Shown: piece by piece, positions 30,237-33,911 of the stretch
Numbering within the stretch: position 1 is the first letter of the stretch
Layout: every line of letters starts with the position of its first letter
Notes under the pieces: generated by a model
Database searches by the model: none
What the model was told of the DNA's origin: nothing
What the model saw: the letters and a program-made list of their open reading frames with translations, nothing else
Position numbers and translations under genes: made by a program
DNA from: Candidatus Limivivens intestinipullorum
GTDB taxonomy: Bacteria > Bacillota > Clostridia > Lachnospirales > Lachnospiraceae
Reading direction: 5' to 3'
Length of the DNA: 33,911 nt
Assembly (NCBI GenBank): GCA_018711185.1
Contig: DVIQ01000021.1
Location: forward strand, 1 to 33,911

Positions 30237-30318
30237 GCCGCAGCACAGCGTGGTTCTTTCCGCTTCATGGATTCATCGAAAATTCCCTTCGCGGAAGGAA
30301 TTTGTTTTTTCTGAAAAG

Positions 30319-30332
30319 TGTAAACGTTTATC
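30319..30332. promoter_or_regulatory. Possible catabolite-responsive (cre-like) palindrome upstream of the sigma gene
   Basis: TGTAAACGTTTATC contains the palindrome TAAACGTTTA and fits the CcpA cre pattern except at the last two positions. It lies about 150 bases before the sigma start. The rest of 30240-30400 holds no gene I can support. Confidence 0.3.
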
Positions 30333-30399
30333 CCTTTCTACTTATTTAACACCGGATGGGACAAAAAAGATAGGAGAAAGAAAAAAGAAATGTTATAAT

Positions 30400-30460
30400 A
30401 AGAACGTGATTCAGGAGTGCAAAATCCCATCGCCGCAGGCGATTTTAAATGGATTTTGCA
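30400..30460 (-). repeat. Left/central fragment of the 135-bp palindromic repeat, inverted
   Basis: Read on the minus strand, the segment matches the central long stem of copies A and B (TGCAAAATCCATTT, then the ATCGCC/GGCGAT inner stem) and the following CTCCTGAATCACGTTCTT. It ends at 30460, exactly where the acetyltransferase-like fragment begins, which marks a likely rearrangement junction. Confidence 0.8.
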
Positions 30461-30709
30461 GGCAACGGCCCCGCGAACGCGCTGCCATGGCTTTCCTATA
30501 CCTCTCTGATTCAGCCGGTTCCCATGCCGGCGGACAGCCACCCCAGGATTACCTGGGGGAAGTATTTCGTTCAGGAAGGGCGAACGCTGCTTCCGGTATC
30601 CGTCTTGTGCCACCATGCGCTGGTTGACGGAATCCATATCGCCGCGTTTTATAAAAAGCTGGAGGAGGAAATCCGGGCCATTGCAAGTCCTATCAGCCGA
30701 TCTGTTTGA
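30461..30709 (+). pseudogene. C-terminal fragment of a chloramphenicol-acetyltransferase-like protein
   Basis: About 80 residues match the C-terminal third of CAT-type acetyltransferases: LPWLSYTSLIQPVPMPAD, then HPRITWGKYF, GRTLLPVSVLCHHALVDG with the catalytic histidine, and HIAAFYKKLEEEI. The N-terminal two thirds, about 130 residues, are missing. The fragment starts right at the edge of a repeat fragment (30400-30460). An ATG at 30449 inside the repeat would allow an 86-residue product, but half of the active site formed by the missing part would be absent. The 3' end overlaps the tail of the convergent AAA/DUF4143 gene by 60 bases. Confidence 0.85.
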
Positions 30710-32001
30710 TCCGCCATGAATAAGGGAATATTCAGCACATCATCATCCAGCTTTAAATTGTCCAGAGAGAACCGAACGCGGAGCTTCACCTGATCCGGAA
30801 AAAGCTCCTTGAATTTCTTCAAGCTCTTGCTGGCAGTGTTTGTCTCGGATTTGACCTCTATAGGGAAAATATCGTTTTCTCTTTGGATGAGGAAATCTAC
30901 TTCATAGGGGGGATTGGTCTGACTCCAATATCTGGGTACTACCTCAAACTGCGTAATCAATGTCTGCAGCACAAAATTCTCAGTCAACGCTCCCTTAAAT
31001 TCCGTGAACAGGCGGTTACCTTCGCCGAAAGCCGTAGGAGCCAGCTGCGCCAACCGACGGAGCAGCCCCACATCAACCAGATAAATCTTAAACGCAGAAA
31101 GGACATCGTAGGCTGCCATTGGCAGGCCGGGAGCAGTGCTGCGATAGATTTTATGAACCAGCCTGGCGTCTACCAGCCACTGCAGAGCATCCTCATATTC
31201 GCGGGCTCTTGCGCCTTCTTTGACAACCTTGTAAATAAACTTTTTATTTTCCCGGGCCAGCTGAGATGGTATGGACTTCCATATCATAGAAATCTTGGGG
31301 AATTCACTGATATTGGGATGCTTGGCAAAATCACGCTCGTAGGCATCGAGGATTCCAGCCAGGGCTTCCTGCATAGCAGAAACATTCCTTGCTTCCGTCC
31401 ACATCAGAACCGATTCCGGCATGCCGCCGGTTACATAGTACATCTTGAGTTTTTCGTAAAGCGGATTAAAAAAAGCATCCGGAATCGGCTCGATCATGTT
31501 CACCGTCTCCAGGTACCCTGCCAAATTTTCATCACCGTTAGCAAGCAGGAACTCTGTAAAAGTCATCGGATCAATCTGCATGAAGTTGACCTTGCCCACA
31601 GGAAATGAGGATGGCTTTGCCAAGGCAATCCCCAGCAAAGAACCGGCACAGGCAATATGATATTGCGGCGCGTTTTCACAGAAATACTTCATGGAGTTGA
31701 TGACCTTGGGACAGTCCTGCACCTCATCAAAGATAATCAACGTCTTTTCCGGTGTAATCTTCTGCCCGCTGGCCAGCATCAAATTCTGCAGAATACGGCT
31801 TACATCTTTGGTCGTTTCAAAAAACTGCTTATATTCCTCGTTTTCATCGAAGTTAAAATAGGCCGTATTTTCATAGTAACGCCTGCCAAATTCTTTGAGT
31901 ACCCAAGTCTTGCCCACCTGACGCACTCCCTTTAAGATCAGCGGTTTGCGATAAGGTGAATTTTTCCAATCCAGCAGCTTATTCAAAATCAACCGTTCCA
32001 C
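30649..32001 (-). CDS. AAA ATPase with DUF4143 nuclease-like C-terminus
   Basis: This 450-residue protein has an AAA_14 ATPase domain (Walker A GVRQVGKT at 25-32; Walker B LIIFDEVQD near 88-96; sensor region HIACAGSLLGI) and a C-terminal DUF4143 domain. That domain has a restriction-endonuclease-like fold with VDFLIQ (about 368) and IEVK (E382, K384). The family is widespread and multicopy in gut bacteria; its role is unknown. The GTG at 31999-32001 is preferred because GGAGGGG stands seven bases upstream; an ATG at 32019 lies before that box. The last 10 or so codons are antisense to the acetyltransferase-like fragment, so the C-terminus may be altered by the junction. Strong promoter and paired inverted repeats lie upstream. 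Confidence 0.88.
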   Translation of the reverse strand: MERLILNKLLDWKNSPYRKPLILKGVRQVGKTWVLKEFGRRYYENTAYFNFDENEEYKQFFETTKDVSRILQNLMLASGQKITPEKTLIIFDEVQDCPKVINSMKYFCENAPQYHIACAGSLLGIALAKPSSFPVGKVNFMQIDPMTFTEFLLANGDENLAGYLETVNMIEPIPDAFFNPLYEKLKMYYVTGGMPESVLMWTEARNVSAMQEALAGILDAYERDFAKHPNISEFPKISMIWKSIPSQLARENKKFIYKVVKEGARAREYEDALQWLVDARLVHKIYRSTAPGLPMAAYDVLSAFKIYLVDVGLLRRLAQLAPTAFGEGNRLFTEFKGALTENFVLQTLITQFEVVPRYWSQTNPPYEVDFLIQRENDIFPIEVKSETNTASKSLKKFKELFPDQVKLRVRFSLDNLKLDDDVLNIPLFMADQTDRLIGLAMARISSSSFL

Positions 32002-32055
32002 TGATGCACCCCTCCACATTCTATTAGATCGTCAATGTCTTATATCTACATTTTG

Positions 32056-32084
32056 ATTATAAATTGCGCTTCCAAACATTTCAA
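32056..32084 (-). promoter_or_regulatory. Promoter of the AAA/DUF4143 gene
   Basis: On the minus strand TTGAAA (32079-32084), a 17-base spacer and a perfect TATAAT (32056-32061), about 50 bases before the GTG start. Confidence 0.75.
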
Positions 32085-32089
32085 GTCTA

Positions 32090-32149
32090 ATCACAAAATT
32101 ATTTATATTTTAGTGATTTCTATCACACTTTTATAATATTTTATGTGAT
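32090..32149. promoter_or_regulatory. Two tandem 28-bp inverted repeats upstream of the AAA/DUF4143 promoter
   Basis: Units 32090-32117 and 32122-32149 each have 6-bp ends of the ATCACA ... TGTGAT type (AGTGAT in one arm) around a 16-base AT-only or nearly AT-only core. The spacer is 4 bases, giving a 32-base period of about three helical turns. They sit at roughly -40 to -100 of the promoter. This is a regulator-binding array, or the ends of inserted elements. Confidence 0.55.
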
Positions 32150-32266
32150 AATCAAGCATGCCGCAGCCAGCTCACAGCATACGCTGGTCTTTGCTCCGTC
32201 GGCGCCGGACGCATACCGCTGGCACGCTGCTCGTCACAACGTCTGTCCGGCAACGGACTTTTCCAT

Positions 32267-32310
32267 AAAAAATAAGGACCGGATTTCGCTTTCCAAACAA
32301 AATCCAGTCC
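32267..32310 (-). terminator. Terminator of the V-ATPase operon
   Basis: An 11-bp stem (32276-32286 with 32300-32310, one G-U pair) and 13-base loop is followed on the minus strand by TTATTTTTT. It starts 26 bases after the stop of the D subunit gene. Bases 32150-32266 show no gene. Confidence 0.85.
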
Positions 32311-32335
32311 CTCTTTCTGTTCCTGCTCTCGTTTT

Positions 32336-33022
32336 TTAATTCCCGCCGGCAGCCAGCGGCTCCTCTCCCCGCTCCCGGTAATGATGGGCGTTCTCCAGCA
32401 TCATATCCTTCACCTTCATAAGCCTGGTCTGGGAGCTTCGCTCGTTCTCGTCCAGCTTCATGGTGATGTAGCGGATATTCTGCTGCGTTTCCGGAATCAC
32501 CACATGCTCCAGGGCGTTCACCCTTCTTCTGGTCTTCTCAATCTCCGCCGCCATAAGCTGGCAGGATTTCTCGCACTCGGCCAGACGCAGCATATCGGGA
32601 AGCACATCCGCCAGACGCTTCACCGCCATGTCCAGGTCGCTGGACGTGAAGGCAAAGCCGTAAGAATAGATGTCATTGGGGTCCGGAGTCCTGGTTTTAT
32701 ACTCGAATACCGGAATATCCACGCTCATGACGTTCTTCGTGCCGGCCTCCAGGTAAATTTCCTGCTTGGGGGCCATCAGCGCCACGTTCAGGGCCTGGCT
32801 GCTCATCTCGGCTCCGGCCAGCACCAGCATCTGGTTTGCCTCCCGGATACCGGCCTCCACCCGCTCCCGGAGGGCCTTATTCTCCCGGACAAGCTCCAGG
32901 AAACGGCGCATCAGCTCATCCCGCTTGTCCTTTAAAAGCTTATGCCCCCTGGACGCGGTGGCCAGCTTGCGCTTAAGCCTGGTAAGCTCCATCCGTGTGG
33001 GATTCACATGCTTCGCGCTCAT
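32336..33022 (-). CDS. ntpD: V-type ATP synthase subunit D
   Basis: This 228-residue coiled-coil central-stalk subunit transmits rotation between the A3B3 head and the membrane ring of the V/A-type ATPase. The N-terminus ([31 protein letters not shown]) and the C-terminal helix with [23 protein letters not shown] are family hallmarks. The start at 33020-33022 overlaps the stop of the B subunit gene (ATGA). It is the last gene before the terminator at 32267-32310, so the usual clostridial order B-D is kept. Confidence 0.96.
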   Translation of the reverse strand: MSAKHVNPTRMELTRLKRKLATASRGHKLLKDKRDELMRRFLELVRENKALRERVEAGIREANQMLVLAGAEMSSQALNVALMAPKQEIYLEAGTKNVMSVDIPVFEYKTRTPDPNDIYSYGFAFTSSDLDMAVKRLADVLPDMLRLAECEKSCQLMAAEIEKTRRRVNALEHVVIPETQQNIRYITMKLDENERSSQTRLMKVKDMMLENAHHYRERGEEPLAAGGN

Positions 33023-33911
33023 GCCCCTTCCACGTCCTTTCCGTAATACTGATCCAGATACTGGTCCTTAATACGCTTCAGCTCGCTTCTGGGAAGAATG
33101 CGCAGCAGCTTCCAGCCGATTTCCATGGTCTTCTCGACGCTCCGGTCCGTGTAATAGCCCTGGGAAACGTATTCCTTCTCAAAGGCGTCCGCGAATTTCG
33201 CGTACAGCTTATCCATATCCGTCAGAGCTGCCTCGCCCAGAATGACCATCAGCTCTCTGGCGTCTTTTCCTCTGGCGTAGGCGGAGAAGAGCTGATTCAT
33301 CACGTCCGCGTGGTCCGCCCGGGTCTTGCCCTCGCCGATTCCCTTATCCTTCAGACGGGACAGAGAAGGAAGCACATCGATGGGCGGAATCACGTTCTTC
33401 CGGTAAAGCTCCCGGCTTAAAATAATCTGTCCCTCGGTGATGTACCCGGTCAGGTCCGGAATGGGATGGGTCTTGTCGTCCTCCGGCATGGAGAGAATGG
33501 GAATCAGGGTAATGGAACCGTTCTTTCCCTTCTGGCGTCCCGCCCGCTCGTACATGGAAGCCAGGTCCGTGTACATGTAGCCCGGATAGCCCCGGCGTCC
33601 CGGCACCTCCTTGCGGGCCGCGGAAATCTCCCGGAGCGCGTCCGCGTAGTTGGTAATATCCGTTAAAATCACGAGAACGTGCATGTTTTTCTCAAAGGCC
33701 AGATATTCCGCCGCCGTCAGCGCCATTCTGGGGGTGGAAATCCGCTCTACCGCCGGGTCGTTTGCCAGGTTGATGAACATGACGCTCCGGTCGATGGCTC
33801 CCGTCTCCTTAAAGCTCTCCGTAAAGAAGTGGGACTCCTCGAAGGTAATTCCCATGGCTGCAAAGACAACGGCAAACTGCTCGTCTGTCCCCCGCACCTT
33901 GGCCTGTCTTG
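33019..33911 (-). CDS. ntpB: V-type ATP synthase subunit B, C-terminal part (runs off the window)
   Basis: This is the last 297 codons of the non-catalytic nucleotide-binding B subunit of the V/A-type ATPase head. Clear family stretches are [113 protein letters not shown] and [20 protein letters not shown]. The N-terminus lies beyond the right edge. It overlaps ntpD by four bases. In Lachnospiraceae this complex may pump protons or sodium ions in either direction; the ion cannot be told from this subunit. Confidence 0.97.
   Translation of the reverse strand, partial: RQAKVRGTDEQFAVVFAAMGITFEESHFFTESFKETGAIDRSVMFINLANDPAVERISTPRMALTAAEYLAFEKNMHVLVILTDITNYADALREISAARKEVPGRRGYPGYMYTDLASMYERAGRQKGKNGSITLIPILSMPEDDKTHPIPDLTGYITEGQIILSRELYRKNVIPPIDVLPSLSRLKDKGIGEGKTRADHADVMNQLFSAYARGKDARELMVILGEAALTDMDKLYAKFADAFEKEYVSQGYYTDRSVEKTMEIGWKLLRILPRSELKRIKDQYLDQYYGKDVEGA

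Overview
This window (about 53% G+C by eye) looks like chromosomal DNA from a Lachnospiraceae-type Bacillota. The evidence is the strong AGGAGG ribosome-binding sites, sigma-A promoters of the TTGACA-N17-TATAAT kind, a V-type ATPase ntpB-ntpD gene pair, clostridial two-component/ABC modules, a ThiW-type ECF transporter and a QueT-type transporter. No rRNA, tRNA, CRISPR array, phage module or complete insertion sequence was seen.

Layout from left to right. (1) 1-2540: the 5' part of clpB, then an AAA-ATPase/PD-(D/E)XK gene, both on the minus strand. (2) 2700-5280: an OmpR-type regulator; a promoter with four 11-bp-spaced boxes; a histidine kinase gene broken by a one-base slip in an A-run; an AT-rich tract with four perfect DnaA boxes; and a short monocistronic unit with a perfect consensus promoter. 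(3) 5270-10070: an acetyltransferase gene, two 135-bp copies of a palindromic repeat, and a MacB/FtsX-type ABC transporter whose permease is cut by an in-frame TGA. (4) 10095-12378: an internally deleted aldo/keto reductase, a small membrane protein and a nitrilase-family enzyme. (5) 12628-17750: a TPP-riboswitch-controlled thiW-thiM-thiE-thiD-thiC operon. It makes the pyrimidine half of thiamine de novo (ThiC, ThiD) and salvages the thiazole half (ThiW, ThiM); no thiG/thiH/thiS is present here. (6) 17807-20590: a marR-cyclase-response regulator-histidine kinase operon. (7) 20675-21676 and 25549-25883: two paralogous type I toxin/antisense-RNA loci bracket a probable preQ1-controlled queT, an 823-residue exported protein and a methyltransferase. 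(8) 26013-30172: an ECF-like sigma factor operon with a membrane protein, an ABC ATPase and an ABC-2 permease, followed by a VanY-like D,D-carboxypeptidase. (9) 30400-32150: a scar zone with a repeat fragment, a chloramphenicol-acetyltransferase-like C-terminal fragment and an AAA/DUF4143 gene preceded by tandem 28-bp inverted repeats. (10) 32267-33911: the V-ATPase D and B subunit genes.

Recurring themes are gene decay (four broken or deleted genes), a dispersed multi-hairpin repeat that sits at gene edges, and dense regulatory structure (two riboswitches, several operators, two antisense RNAs). The strongest candidates for something undescribed are the DnaA-box cluster beside the orphan small transcript, the paired type I toxin-antitoxin loci, and the 135-bp palindromic repeat family. 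All assignments come from reading the sequence and recalled family knowledge; no database search was run.
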